Assembly (NCBI RefSeq): GCF_000336995.1
Contig: NZ_AOJI01000022.1
Location: 250,039 to 314,038, forward strand
DNA from: Halorubrum aidingense JCM 13560
GTDB lineage: Archaea; Halobacteriota; Halobacteria; Halobacteriales; Haloferacaceae
Direction: 5' to 3'
Length of the DNA: 64,000 nt
The translations under genes were made by a program, and so were the position numbers. Shown one piece after another: positions 1 through 8,687 of the stretch (position 1 is its first letter; each line of letters opens with the position of its first letter). The notes below the pieces were generated by a model, which was given only the letters and a program-made list of their open reading frames with translations, was not told where the DNA came from and ran no database searches.

Positions 1-1515
1 ATAGACGTGGCCGTTGAGAACGGTACGGAGACCGTGGGGACGGCGGTAACCGGACCGGACGGGGCCTACGAGGTCGCCGTGCCGGCGACGAATCTGACCG
101 TCACCGCGAGCAACGCGACGTACGCGCCGGCCGACGAGACGGTGAGCCTCGCGGAATCGGGCGACACCGCGACTGCGAACGTCTCCTTGGCACTCCGGAA
201 CGGGACGCTCGCCGGGGGCGTGGACGCGAGCGACGGAGGAGATCCCCCGACGAACGCGACGGTAACTGTCACGAACGAGAGCGGAAGCGAAGTGGCCGCA
301 GTCGAATCTGGAGCCGAGGGGACGTACGCCGTCGACCTTCGGCCCGGCGCGTACGACGTCACTGCGGACGCGCCCGACTTCGATCCCACGACCGAAACGG
401 GCGTACAGATCGAGCCCAACGCGACGACAGATCCGGGGTTCCGGCTCGGTCCGCGACCGGCGACGGTGTTCGGAACCGTGGTGAATTCGAGCGGCGGCGA
501 ACCGATCGCGGGCGCGACAACGACGGTCGGTTCGGCGTCGAACGTGACCGACGCCGACGGGACCTACTCGCTCGCGGTCGATCGCGGTACGCGCACGGTG
601 ACCGCCGCCGCGGATGGGTATGCGAACTCCTCGCAGTCGGTCGATCTCGCGGCGAACGAGACGCGGGAAGTGAACGCGTCACTCGCCCCGCGGGCGGTGT
701 TCTCCGTCCGCGAACTCACCGGCCCGAGCGATATCGAACGAGGCGAGAGCGGCGAGTTCACCGTCTCCGTTCGGAACGACGGGCGGGCGGCGGGCGACGC
801 GACAGTCGACGTCGACGTGACGCCCGGCGGCTCGGCGTCGCCCAACCCGACGACGATCACGGGCGTCGCGGTCGGCGAGACGGACGCCGGATCGTTCACG
901 GTGTCCGTCGGCTCGGACGCGGAGACGGGGGCGTACGAACTCACTGCCACGACGGACGACGACTCGCGCTCGCTCTCCTTCGAGGTGTCGGGCGGCGACA
1001 GCGACGACGACTCCGGTGGCGACGGCGGCTCCGACGATGGCAGTTCGGACGACGGCTCCGGTGGCGACGGAAGTAGCGGTGGTGGAGGCGGGGCGCGCGC
1101 ACCGTCGTCGGACGGCACCGACGACACCGAAGAGTCCTCGACCGAGCCCGACGAGACGAACGAAACCGACGAGACGAACGAAACCGACGAGACGAACGAA
1201 ACCGGCGAGACTGACCCGACGAACGAAACCGAGGATGTGGGCTCCGTCGGCGACGATCCGATCGACGACGAGTCGGCTGACATCGAGGGCGGGACCGTCG
1301 ACGCCGAGCCCAGTAGCGACGGCGAGACGGACGCCGATGGCGGCGCGACCGACAGTGAGACCGACGGCGAGACGGAAGACACGCAAAACGGAGACGACGA
1401 GGCGGCCGCCGAGTCCGATTCCGAGACGTCCGACGACGTGCCGGGGTTCGGATTCGCAGCCGGTATCGCGGCGGTTCTCGTGACGGCGCTGGTCACCTGT
1501 CGCTCCGCTGGATGA
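1..1515 (+). CDS. Cell-surface protein with carboxypeptidase-regulatory-like repeats and PGF-CTERM tail (5' partial)
   Basis: The frame is open from base 1, so the N-terminus and any signal peptide lie outside the window. The visible 505 residues hold about three successive beta-sandwich repeats of the CarboxypepD_reg-like type (roughly residues 1-75, 75-150, 155-230; recurring DGxY and YxVxV patterns), then a CARDB-like domain (about 235-330). A Gly/Ser/Asp linker follows, with Glu-Thr-Asn-Glu repeats. The end carries Pro-Gly-Phe-Gly and one hydrophobic segment, which matches the PGF-CTERM sorting signal recognised by archaeosortase ArtA. Such proteins are exported, N-glycosylated (many NxT/NxS sites are visible) and lipid-anchored. 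The last residues (TCRSAG) are less basic than the usual Arg-rich PGF-CTERM end. Exact ligand or role unknown. Confidence 0.8.
   Translation: MDVAVENGTETVGTAVTGPDGAYEVAVPATNLTVTASNATYAPADETVSLAESGDTATANVSLALRNGTLAGGVDASDGGDPPTNATVTVTNESGSEVAAVESGAEGTYAVDLRPGAYDVTADAPDFDPTTETGVQIEPNATTDPGFRLGPRPATVFGTVVNSSGGEPIAGATTTVGSASNVTDADGTYSLAVDRGTRTVTAAADGYANSSQSVDLAANETREVNASLAPRAVFSVRELTGPSDIERGESGEFTVSVRNDGRAAGDATVDVDVTPGGSASPNPTTITGVAVGETDAGSFTVSVGSDAETGAYELTATTDDDSRSLSFEVSGGDSDDDSGGDGGSDDGSSDDGSGGDGSSGGGGGARAPSSDGTDDTEESSTEPDETNETDETNETDETNETGETDPTNETEDVGSVGDDPIDDESADIEGGTVDAEPSSDGETDADGGATDSETDGETEDTQNGDDEAAAESDSETSDDVPGFGFAAGIAAVLVTALVTCRSAG
1147..1215 (+). repeat. Short tandem repeat coding for Asp-Glu-Thr-Asn-Glu-Thr units
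   Basis: About three 18-base units with the core gacgagacgaacgaaacc lie in frame inside the surface protein's acidic linker. They add six residues per unit, so copy-number change would leave the frame intact and only alter stalk length. Confidence 0.8.
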
Positions 1516-1664
1516 AGTCGCACCGAAATCGCGAGCGGCGGGCGATCGAACCGGTACCGAGTGCCGGAGCGACCGGGTCCGATCGAATCGATCGGGGCCG
1601 CCGACACGCCGGAACGGTCAGACGTCACGGGACGCCGCGGAACACTGCGGCGACCCTCACCCGC

Positions 1665-2804
1665 TTACAATTCGCCGAGCTTGCGCAGCAGCTGCCCGCG
1701 GTACTCCTCGTCGGCGTTGACGCCTTTGATCTCTAAGACGTTCCGCTCCAGCTTGTCGAGCGCGACGTGGAAGGCGTGTTCGGCGCCGTACCCCTCGCCG
1801 GAGCCGCCGACCTGTCCCTCGTTGGTCCGGAGGCGGATCTGACACTGGATCAGCGGCGTGCCGCGGAGCTTCTCTTTGTGCGCGTGGAACCGGACGTGCG
1901 CGTGGATGACGTGCATGTCCGCGTACTTGTCCGCGACCTGCTCGATCGACTCGACGATGTGGCCGCGAGTGGTCGTGTCCAGCAGATCGACGTTGGTGAT
2001 CTGTACGTCCATCGACTCCTGTTCGGTGAACGTGAGCGCGCGGAGCACGTCGGTTTTGGTCACCATGCCGGCGACGGTCTCGGCGTCACCGGGGGTGACG
2101 ACGAGGCCGGAGACGTCGTTGTCGAACATGCGCGAGACGACCGCGCGTGCCGTCTCGTCGGCCGTCGCGGTGACGACGGGGTTCGACATGATGTCGTAGA
2201 CGGGGATGTCGAGCATCCGGTCGATGTCGCCCGCGCGGTCGCCGCTGCCCTGTCGCTCGTGGTCGCGGACGACGAACTCGACGATGTCGTTGGTGGTGAC
2301 GACGCCGACGAGACCGCCGTCCTCGTCGAGAACCGGAAGTCGCGAGATGCCGTTCTCGCGGAGCCGGTTGATGGCGCGGCCGACGCTCTCTTTCTCGTGG
2401 ATCCCGATCACGTCCTCGGTCGCGATCTGTCCGACGGTGATCGCGTCGAGGCTGTCGAGAACCGCCTCGAGGATCTGGTCGACGGTGACGATCCCGTAGA
2501 GCTTCTCGCCCTCGTAGACGGGAGCGATCTTCACGTCGCCCTCGACGAGGAGCCGCGCCGTCTCGCGGACGTCCTCGTGGCGATCCACCGACGGCGCCGG
2601 CTTCATGACGACCGACACCTTGGTGTCGTCTTCCATTCGCGATCGCAGGAGCTGCTTTTCTCCGACTACGCCGGCGTACTCGCCGTCCTCCATGACGATG
2701 ATCCCCTTCGGGTTCTCCCGCTCGAAGATGGACCGGACCTTCGCGAGTCGCTCATCGGCGTCTACTTCGACGTATTCCGGCACTGCGATATCAACAATGT
2801 TCAT
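1665..2804 (-). CDS. Four-CBS-domain protein with C-terminal ribosome-hibernation (HPF/S30AE)-like domain
   Basis: 379 residues. Four CBS motifs can be followed by their GIV(V)xxxD patterns (about 1-55, 60-115, 125-180, 200-265); such pairs usually bind adenine nucleotides. The last ~110 residues (about 268-379) are different: a beta-alpha-beta-beta-beta-alpha pattern with HVIHAHVRFHAHKEK and a GYGAEHAFHVALDKLE helix, resembling the HPF/RaiA fold. CBS-domain proteins have been reported as ribosome-dimerising factors in Pyrococcus, so a nucleotide-sensing ribosome-silencing role is plausible but inferred. The open frame extends further upstream, but the ATG at 2804 starts the conserved MNIVDIAVPEY and has a TATA-like box at about 2835-2843. 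Divergent from the HAD gene. Confidence 0.8.
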   Translation of the reverse strand: MNIVDIAVPEYVEVDADERLAKVRSIFERENPKGIIVMEDGEYAGVVGEKQLLRSRMEDDTKVSVVMKPAPSVDRHEDVRETARLLVEGDVKIAPVYEGEKLYGIVTVDQILEAVLDSLDAITVGQIATEDVIGIHEKESVGRAINRLRENGISRLPVLDEDGGLVGVVTTNDIVEFVVRDHERQGSGDRAGDIDRMLDIPVYDIMSNPVVTATADETARAVVSRMFDNDVSGLVVTPGDAETVAGMVTKTDVLRALTFTEQESMDVQITNVDLLDTTTRGHIVESIEQVADKYADMHVIHAHVRFHAHKEKLRGTPLIQCQIRLRTNEGQVGGSGEGYGAEHAFHVALDKLERNVLEIKGVNADEEYRGQLLRKLGEL

Positions 2805-2942
2805 GGTCCAAGTGGAAGGTAGGACGCGCCGGGTATTGAAAGTGCGGGCGGTGTGGCGATCGGTGGGAGTCCGCTCCGACGTCTCGCGGTCACCCGCCGT
2901 TCCGGTGAAAGCTTTTTGCCCGTTACCGACCGAGAGCCACCC

Positions 2943-3626
2943 GTGTACGACGCCGTCGTCTTCGACAAGGACGGGGTACTCATCGGACGGACCTCGTTCG
3001 ACACCCTCCGAGAGGCCGCGTGGGACGCCTTCGTGAGCCTCGGCGTCGAGGACCCGGACTTGGCCCACGTCGACGACGTCGCCGTCGGCGTCGACCCCGC
3101 GACGCTGACCGACATCTGCGAGCGCTACGGGATGGACCCGACGGAGTTCTGGCGCATTCGCGACGAGACCGCCTCGGCCGCGCAGCTCGACGCCGCCCGG
3201 AAGGGACAGAAGACACCCTACGACGACGTCGACGCGATCCGACACCTGGACGCGTCTCTCGGCGTCGTCTCCTCGAACCAGCAGGCGACGGTCGACGCCG
3301 TGCTCGACCACTTCGACCTCGCCGGTCAGTTCGAGGTCGCCTACGGGCGCGAGCCGTCGATCGCGAGTCTCTCGCGCAAGAAACCGTCCCCGTACTACAT
3401 CGAGCGCGCGCTGGAGGACCTCGACGCCGAGACCGCCATCTTCGTCGGCGACAACGAGTCCGACGTGCGCGCCGCCGACAACGCCGGCATCGACTCCGCG
3501 TTCGTCCGGCGTCCGCACCGCCGCTCCGCCGACCTCTCGTGTCAGCCGACCTACGAGATCGCCGATCTCCACGACCTCGTGAGCATCTGCGGACGGGCGC
3601 CGGTCGACCCCGAGGAGTCGGCCTGA
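2943..3626 (+). CDS. HAD-superfamily phosphatase (phosphoglycolate-phosphatase-like)
   Basis: 227 residues starting at GTG. The four HAD motifs are present: FDKDGVL (nucleophile and acid Asp), VVSSNQ (Ser), the KKPSPYY Lys region, and GDNESD (metal Asp pair). The helical cap lies between motifs I and II (about 15-85), which marks subfamily I. These enzymes hydrolyse small phosphate esters by an aspartyl-phosphate intermediate; the substrate cannot be read from sequence. The GTG at 2943 was chosen because the conserved VYDAVVFDKDG begins there and a T-rich promoter element (gctttttg, about 2909-2916) lies ~30 bases before it; the longer open frame upstream is not protein-like. Confidence 0.85.
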   Translation: MYDAVVFDKDGVLIGRTSFDTLREAAWDAFVSLGVEDPDLAHVDDVAVGVDPATLTDICERYGMDPTEFWRIRDETASAAQLDAARKGQKTPYDDVDAIRHLDASLGVVSSNQQATVDAVLDHFDLAGQFEVAYGREPSIASLSRKKPSPYYIERALEDLDAETAIFVGDNESDVRAADNAGIDSAFVRRPHRRSADLSCQPTYEIADLHDLVSICGRAPVDPEESA

Positions 3627-3672
3627 TCGGCCGCGCCTTTTGAATCGGTAGCCGATTACGCCTCGGAACCGC

Positions 3673-4218
3673 TCAGACGACGAGTTCCGTCTTGGGCGCG
3701 TCGACGACCGTCCGAGAGACCGCCTCGTCGTCCGCGATACCGCGGAGGGTGACGCCGCGGAGCCGGAGCGCGAGCGCCGCGTCCGCTCGCTCCGCGTCGT
3801 TCCGGGGGCGGATCGTTCGTTCCGTCAGATCGTCGTCGGTCCGGTGCGCGACGGTGATCGTTCCGTCCTCGAACGTCGCGTGCTCGACGGTCCGGAGCGG
3901 GATCGCGTCGGCGCCCAACCGTATCGCCGAGACGAGACTACCGCTGAAAACCGCGACGACCCCCAACAGGCCGAGAACGAGCTGTACCGTCACCCCGTCG
4001 CTCCACGCCCACTCCATCGCGACGGTCGCGAGGGCCGTGACGAGCGCGAGGCCCGGCCACCCGCCGTGTCGGACGACCGGTGGGAGCCGTCCCGCGGCCA
4101 GCGCAGCGAAGCTCCCGGCGAGGGCGCCCGTCACGCCGTGCCGAAAGCGAAGCTCGCTCGGCCCGACTAGCACCGACCCGCGAGTCGTTTCGAACGCCCA
4201 CGTGTCCGTCGCGGTCAT
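3673..4218 (-). CDS. Haloarchaeal membrane protein, function unknown
   Basis: 181 residues. Hydrophobic stretches near 28-45, 55-70 and 78-98 suggest two or three membrane helices, followed by a soluble C-terminal half (about 105-181) with a beta-rich start (TVEHATFEDGTITVAH) that could be a small PH-like domain. This architecture is common in haloarchaeal hypothetical proteins, but I do not recognise a named family. It is convergent with the HAD gene, and a 10-base inverted repeat sits about 30 bases upstream of its start. Confidence 0.6.
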   Translation of the reverse strand: MTATDTWAFETTRGSVLVGPSELRFRHGVTGALAGSFAALAAGRLPPVVRHGGWPGLALVTALATVAMEWAWSDGVTVQLVLGLLGVVAVFSGSLVSAIRLGADAIPLRTVEHATFEDGTITVAHRTDDDLTERTIRPRNDAERADAALALRLRGVTLRGIADDEAVSRTVVDAPKTELVV

Positions 4219-4248
4219 CGACGACCGGGACGCGGCGAGTCGGCGAGG

Positions 4249-4311
4249 CGGTTCGAGAACGACGTCGCGTTCGGGCGTGTCAACTCGGGTTCGAACCGGG
4301 ATCTCGAACCG
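4249..4311. repeat. 10-base inverted repeat enclosing a second GGTTCGAACC-like palindrome
   Basis: CGGTTCGAGA at 4249-4258 pairs perfectly with TCTCGAACCG at 4302-4311. The 43-base interior holds another hairpin, ctcgg-gttcgaa-ccggg, near 4284-4300. It looks like an acceptor stem plus a T-arm but is too short for a tRNA (no D or anticodon arm). It lies in the divergent region between the 3673-4218 gene and the aldo/keto reductase, so an operator or leader structure is possible. Confidence 0.5.
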
Positions 4312-4417
4312 GACGCTCGGCGGCGAGGGAGGGCGGGCGTGACCATGGCGGGACAGCCGATCGTGTCCGGGAAACGACTTAAATTGGCACCCCCCGGTCG
4401 CCTTCGCGAGTCGGGCG

Positions 4418-4424
4418 TTTTTAT
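4418..4424 (+). promoter_or_regulatory. TATA box of the aldo/keto reductase gene
   Basis: TTTTTAT centred about 27 bases before the ATG at 4448, the spacing expected for a leaderless haloarchaeal transcript. Confidence 0.6.
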
Positions 4425-4447
4425 CCGGGGCGGAGCGTTGACGGGGT

Positions 4448-5224
4448 ATGGACCTTCCGCCAGTCGGTCTCGGGACGATGGGAATCGACGATCCCGAGCC
4501 GATCGGGACGGCGCTGTCGGTCGGCTACCGCCACCTCGACACCGCGCGGATCTACGACAACGAGGCCGTCGTCGGCGAGGGGCTCGCCGCCGGGCTCGCG
4601 GCGACCGACGTGCGTCGCGAGGACGTGACCGTCGCGACGAAGCTCTGGATCGACGACCTCGGTCCCGACGACGTGGGGCCGACGGCCCGCGAGAGCGCCG
4701 ATCTGCTCGGCGTCGAGACGCTCGACCTGCTGTACGTCCACCGGCCGCGCGGCGCGTACGACCCCGAGGCGACGCTGCCCGCGCTCGACGCGCTCGTCGA
4801 CGACGGCCTCGTCCGGAACGTCGGCGTCTCGAACTTCGAACTCGCCGACCTCGACCGCGCGATCGAGGCGCTCGACGCGCCGCTCGCCGCCCACCAAACG
4901 GAGCTTCACCCGTTGTTTTATAAGCCGGCGCTGATCGAACACGCCCGCGAACACGGGTACACCGTCGTCGCGTACTCGCCGCTGGCCGGCGGGCGGGTCG
5001 GCGAGATCGACGCCGTCGTCGACGCGGCGGCGGCGCACGACACGACGCCGGAAGCGGTCGCGATCGCGTGGGCGACCGCGAAGGAGCCGGTCGTGACGAT
5101 CCCGAAGGCGTCGAGCGAGCGACACCTCCGGGCGAACCTCGCCGCCGCCGATCTGGAGCTCTCGCCCGCGGAGACCGCCGCCATCGACGCGGTCGAACGC
5201 GAGGAGGAACTGTTTCCCGAGTAG
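4448..5224 (+). CDS. Aldo/keto reductase
   Basis: 258 residues covering the whole (beta/alpha)8 barrel of the NAD(P)H-dependent AKR family, which reduces aldehydes and ketones. Visible motifs: HLDTARIYDNE (catalytic Asp and Tyr, about residues 28-38), VATKLW (catalytic Lys, about 61-66), LLYVHRP (catalytic His, about 95-101), NVGVSNF (about 121-127), and the C-terminal VTIPKAS cofactor loop. Length is slightly short for the family, as in bacterial 2,5-diketogluconate-reductase-like members. The true substrate is unknown. Transcribed alone and followed by folD. Confidence 0.88.
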   Translation: MDLPPVGLGTMGIDDPEPIGTALSVGYRHLDTARIYDNEAVVGEGLAAGLAATDVRREDVTVATKLWIDDLGPDDVGPTARESADLLGVETLDLLYVHRPRGAYDPEATLPALDALVDDGLVRNVGVSNFELADLDRAIEALDAPLAAHQTELHPLFYKPALIEHAREHGYTVVAYSPLAGGRVGEIDAVVDAAAAHDTTPEAVAIAWATAKEPVVTIPKASSERHLRANLAAADLELSPAETAAIDAVEREEELFPE

Positions 5225-5315
5225 CCGCCGCCGACCCACCTCTCGAACCGGAACGATCCAGTGATACGCATATATCGGCCGAGCGACGACCGGATATGAC
5301 CACGATCCCGCGTTG

Positions 5316-5324
5316 TTTTTATAT
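5316..5324 (+). promoter_or_regulatory. TATA box of folD
   Basis: TTTTTATAT ends 21 bases before the ATG at 5346. This supports that ATG over an in-frame ATG at 5313, which would lie upstream of the TATA box. Confidence 0.7.
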
Positions 5325-5345
5325 CGCCTTCCCGTCCGTGTCGGT

Positions 5346-6275
5346 ATGACCGAGACCGCCGAGGAGACGGAGCCCGCCGATGAGACCACGATCATCGACG
5401 GTAACGCCGTCGCTGCGGACGTGCGCGCCGACGTCGCCGAGCACGTCGAGACGCTCGAAGACGCCGGCGTGACGCCCGGGCTGGCGACCGTGCTGATGAG
5501 CGACGACCCCGCGAGCGAGACGTACGTCTCGATGAAACAGCGCGACTGCGAGGAGGTCGGCATCGAGGGGATCCACGTCGAGATCGACGCCGACGCCCCC
5601 GCCGCGGAGCTGTACGACACCATCGACGACCTGAACGCGCGCGAGGACGTGCACGGCATTCTGGTGCAGCTGCCCGTGCCGGACCACGTCGACAAGCGGA
5701 GCGTTCTCCGACGGATCGCGCCCGAGAAAGACGTCGACGGCTTCCACCCGGAGAACGTCGGGCGACTGGTCGCCGGCGACGCCCGGTTTAAACCCTGCAC
5801 GCCGCACGGCGTCCAGAAGCTCTTGGCCGCGTACGACGTGGAGACGGAGGGCGCCGACGCGGTCGTCGTCGGCCGCTCCGACATCGTCGGCAAACCGATG
5901 GCGAACCTCCTGATCCAGAAGGGACCGACCGGCAACGCGACCACGACCGTCTGTCACTCCCGGACGGAGGACTTGGCGGGCAAGCTGGCGGACGCGGACA
6001 TCGTGATCGCCGCCGTCGGGATACCGGAGTTCATCGACGGCTCGATGCTGAAGGAGGGCGCGACCGTCATCGACGTGGGGATCAACCGCGTCGAGGCGGA
6101 CACCGAGAAGGGATACGCGCTCGTGGGCGACGTCGAGTACGAGTCGGCGAAGTCGGTCGCGGGGGCGATCACCCCGGTTCCCGGCGGCGTCGGCCCGATG
6201 ACGCGCGCGATGCTGCTTTATAATACGGTGAAGGCGGCCGGTCTGCAACACGACGTCGCGATCGATCTGGAGTGA
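5346..6275 (+). CDS. folD: Bifunctional methylenetetrahydrofolate dehydrogenase / methenyl-THF cyclohydrolase
   Basis: 309 residues. FolD interconverts 5,10-methylene-, 5,10-methenyl- and 10-formyl-tetrahydrofolate with NADP. Signatures: YVSMKQRDCEEVGI (catalytic Lys), GILVQLPVP, KDVDGFHPENVGRL, PCTPHGV, the Rossmann segment VVGRSDIVGKPMANLL, and PVPGGVGPMTRAMLL near the C-terminus. Some 15 acidic residues precede the conserved fold. In haloarchaea FolD provides one-carbon units for purines and amino acids. The start is fixed by the TATA box. Monocistronic by spacing. Confidence 0.95.
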   Translation: MTETAEETEPADETTIIDGNAVAADVRADVAEHVETLEDAGVTPGLATVLMSDDPASETYVSMKQRDCEEVGIEGIHVEIDADAPAAELYDTIDDLNAREDVHGILVQLPVPDHVDKRSVLRRIAPEKDVDGFHPENVGRLVAGDARFKPCTPHGVQKLLAAYDVETEGADAVVVGRSDIVGKPMANLLIQKGPTGNATTTVCHSRTEDLAGKLADADIVIAAVGIPEFIDGSMLKEGATVIDVGINRVEADTEKGYALVGDVEYESAKSVAGAITPVPGGVGPMTRAMLLYNTVKAAGLQHDVAIDLE

Positions 6276-6429
6276 GGCGAGGACGCGGCCGGACGGACCG
6301 CGGGCTGCTCAGGACCCGTCGCTGACGCACCGAAGACGACTGCGACGGAATCCGCCCAAATCCCGGCCCTCTGGTTATCGGCGATCGCTCGCGGGCGCGC
6401 ACTTGCCGTCGGCCCGCCACCGGACCGCA

Positions 6430-6435
6430 TATTTA
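6430..6435 (+). promoter_or_regulatory. TATA box of the GNAT gene
   Basis: TATTTA about 30 bases before the ATG at 6466; it lies downstream of an alternative in-frame ATG at 6403, arguing against that longer start. Confidence 0.55.
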
Positions 6436-6465
6436 GGTATAGATTTCAGATTCTGCCACTCGTCC

Positions 6466-6975
6466 ATGGAGATACGACCGTTCACCGCGGATGACGCGGA
6501 CGCCGTCGTTGCGGTACATCGACGCGCCTTCGGCGGGAGGACCGACGAATCACGCATCGTACGGCGGTTACACGACGCCGACAAGGCCGTGGTCTCGCTC
6601 GTGGCAGTCACAGACGACCGCGTCGTGGGGCACGTCCTGTTTTCCCCGACGACCGTCGCCGGTCACGGCGAGACAGTCAGGCTGGTGGGGCTGGCACCGG
6701 TCGGTGTCCTCCCGGAACACCAACGCGAGGGCGTCGGCTCGGCGCTGATTCGGCGGGGGATAGCGCGATGCCGTGCGGCCGGTGTTGACGCGGTAGTCGT
6801 GTTGGGTGACCCCGAGTACTACGGTCGCTTCGGCTTCGAACGAGCGAGCGGGTACGAGCTCGACAACGAGTACGGTGCCGACGAAGCGTTCATGGTCAAA
6901 CCGCTCTACGAGGGGGCGTTAGACGGGGTGAACGGACTCGTCACGTACCGGCCGGAGTTTCAGACGAAGGAGTGA
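6466..6975 (+). CDS. GNAT-family N-acetyltransferase
   Basis: 169 residues of the YhbS-like GNAT group. It opens with MEIRPFTADDADAV, typical of the family. The acetyl-CoA site is seen as LAPVGVLPEHQREGVGSAL (V-x5-R/Q-x-x-G-x-A pattern, about residues 78-96), followed by VVVLGDPEYYGRFGFE, typical of YhbS-like enzymes. These acetylate small amines or protein N-termini; the acceptor is not known here. The strand is flanked by FolD upstream and a convergent metallophosphatase. Confidence 0.87.
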   Translation: MEIRPFTADDADAVVAVHRRAFGGRTDESRIVRRLHDADKAVVSLVAVTDDRVVGHVLFSPTTVAGHGETVRLVGLAPVGVLPEHQREGVGSALIRRGIARCRAAGVDAVVVLGDPEYYGRFGFERASGYELDNEYGADEAFMVKPLYEGALDGVNGLVTYRPEFQTKE

Positions 6976-7072
6976 AGCGTCGGGCCGGTCCCAGAGCGGG
7001 CCCCGGTAGCTCCGAGGCGTTCGGCGGCGCCGAGCGCGTGTGATCGCGAAATCGCCGTCGGGGCCACGCGCC

Positions 7073-8485
7073 CTAGTCGTCGTCGCTCGCGACCGCGGCC
7101 CGGTTTTCGATCTCGATCCGACCCTCGATCGCGGGGTCGATCCCCCGTTCGCGAGCGTAGTCGGCGAGCACCTCGTACTGGATGCCGGCCTCGTCGATCC
7201 GGTGGCGCTGCGCGAGCGTCGGGAACTCGTGTTCGGAGTGGAGCAGGTACTCCGAGACGGCGACCGTGTAGCGCTCCTCGGGATCGATCGGCTCGCCGCC
7301 GACGGTGGCTTCGAGGATCAGTTCGGCGTCGGCGTCCCAGACGACCCGCGCGTTCGAGACGTGGCCGTGCCACCAGTCGTCCTCGCCGAAGTCGACGTCG
7401 GGGGCGGCCATCTCCCGGAACACGTCGTGGAGCTCCGCGCCCGTCACGGACGCGAGCGTCACCGGCTCCTCGAAGGGGATGAGGCTGATCAGGTCGGCCT
7501 TCGTCACGTCGCCCGCGAGGGGGTCGCCCTGTCGGAGCCCGCCCGCGTTCGACAGGCCGACGTCGGCGTCGTGTACCCACCGGAACGCGTCGGCGACGAA
7601 GTTACCGACGCGGCACTCCCCGCCGTGGACGACCGCGCCCGCGCGCTCGATCGGTTCGTCGACGACGTCGACGACCTCGCCGAGGTCGGCGGCGGCCATC
7701 CGGTCTGCCAGGGCCGCTTCGAGCCCGGGGACGGGCGCGGCGCCGTCCGGCTCGTGGAGCGTCGCGTCGGGGACGGCGGACCCCAGTTCGATCTCGGCGA
7801 CCGTCTCGCCGTTGACGCCGGGGCGGACGAGCCGCGTGTCCGCGACGACCTCGTTGCGCCGGCTGTGGACGTGTCCGCCGAGGACCGCGTCGACGTCGAG
7901 TTCGCGCGCGAGGTCGTCGTCACCGGCACCGAGGTGTGAGAGCACGACGACGTGGTCGAGTGGTCCGGCGCCGTCGGCTGCGGCGACCGCCGCCCGCATC
8001 TCGTCGAGCGCGTCGCGGGCGGCGGTCACGGGGTCCGAAAAGGAGAGCTCGGCGGCCATCGGGTTCAGCGAATCGGTCGCGGGATCGGTGACGCCGACGA
8101 ACCCGACCGTCGCGCCGTCGACCTCTCGAGTCGCCCACGGGACGACGCCCTGCTCGCGGCCGAACGGCTCGCCGTCCTCGTCGCGGACGTTCGCCGAGAC
8201 GAAGGTCGCGGACGCGTCCGCGACGAGGTCGCGGAGCGCGTCGGGGCCGTAGTCGAACTCGTGGTTGCCGAAGGTGTCGAGGGCGGTGTCCGTCGCGGCG
8301 TAGAAGTCGTGGATCTGCCGTCCCGTCGCGACCAGCGAGAGGACGCCGGGGGCGGTCGTGTCCCCGGTGGCGACCACGGCGGCGTCGGGGCCCGAGAGCT
8401 CGGCGATCCGGCCGGCGAGGCGGGCCGCCCGCTCGGGGGCGTCGAAGACGTTCTCGATGTCGGAGTAGTGGACGAGACGGACCAT
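7073..8485 (-). CDS. 5'-nucleotidase/UDP-sugar-hydrolase-type metallophosphatase
   Basis: 470 residues. The N-terminal calcineurin-like phosphatase domain shows GDTTAPG, GNHEFDYG (Asn-His metal/catalytic pair), LSHLGAGDD and GGHVHS. The C-terminal half matches the 5'-nucleotidase substrate domain (NFVADAFRW, VGLSNAGGLRQGD, DLISLIPFEEPV). Members hydrolyse nucleotides or 2',3'-cyclic nucleotides. Motif I is HYSDIEN rather than the usual DxH, so the first metal-ligand His is replaced. There is no signal peptide, so it appears cytosolic, unlike bacterial UshA. Confidence 0.85.
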   Translation of the reverse strand: MVRLVHYSDIENVFDAPERAARLAGRIAELSGPDAAVVATGDTTAPGVLSLVATGRQIHDFYAATDTALDTFGNHEFDYGPDALRDLVADASATFVSANVRDEDGEPFGREQGVVPWATREVDGATVGFVGVTDPATDSLNPMAAELSFSDPVTAARDALDEMRAAVAAADGAGPLDHVVVLSHLGAGDDDLARELDVDAVLGGHVHSRRNEVVADTRLVRPGVNGETVAEIELGSAVPDATLHEPDGAAPVPGLEAALADRMAAADLGEVVDVVDEPIERAGAVVHGGECRVGNFVADAFRWVHDADVGLSNAGGLRQGDPLAGDVTKADLISLIPFEEPVTLASVTGAELHDVFREMAAPDVDFGEDDWWHGHVSNARVVWDADAELILEATVGGEPIDPEERYTVAVSEYLLHSEHEFPTLAQRHRIDEAGIQYEVLADYARERGIDPAIEGRIEIENRAAVASDDD

Positions 8486-8658
8486 TCGATGTCGGTGTAG
8501 AGGAGCGAGCGGCGCTTAAAAAGCGCGGAGTTTCGGTCGTCGATTCGGCGTGCGCGTTCGCGAACGGGCGCCCGCCGAAACTGTCACGAACGTCCCGACG
8601 TGACCGAGACGCCGTCGCCGTGATCCCCGCTCGCACACGCGCAGGACATTGAAAGCGC

Positions 8659-8664
8659 TTTTAT
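8659..8664 (+). promoter_or_regulatory. TATA box of the rpl7ae operon
   Basis: TTTTAT lies 116 bases before the first start codon, so transcription should begin near 8688 and give a leader of about 90 bases, unusual among the otherwise leaderless genes here. Confidence 0.55.
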
Positions 8665-8687
8665 GGATGTCCGGACTACGTCGCTTC

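Noticed and set aside
564..1628. 354-codon minus-strand frame in the surface protein gene
   Set aside because: Ser-rich antisense of the coding repeats, with no signal peptide or domain.
2805..3572. N-terminal extension of the CBS protein
   Set aside because: Antisense to the HAD gene and lacks CBS pattern; a good TATA and conserved MNIVDIAVPEY start are at 2804.
4249..4311. A tRNA gene
   Set aside because: Only about 61 bases, no D or anticodon arm despite a good acceptor-like stem and TTCGAA loop.
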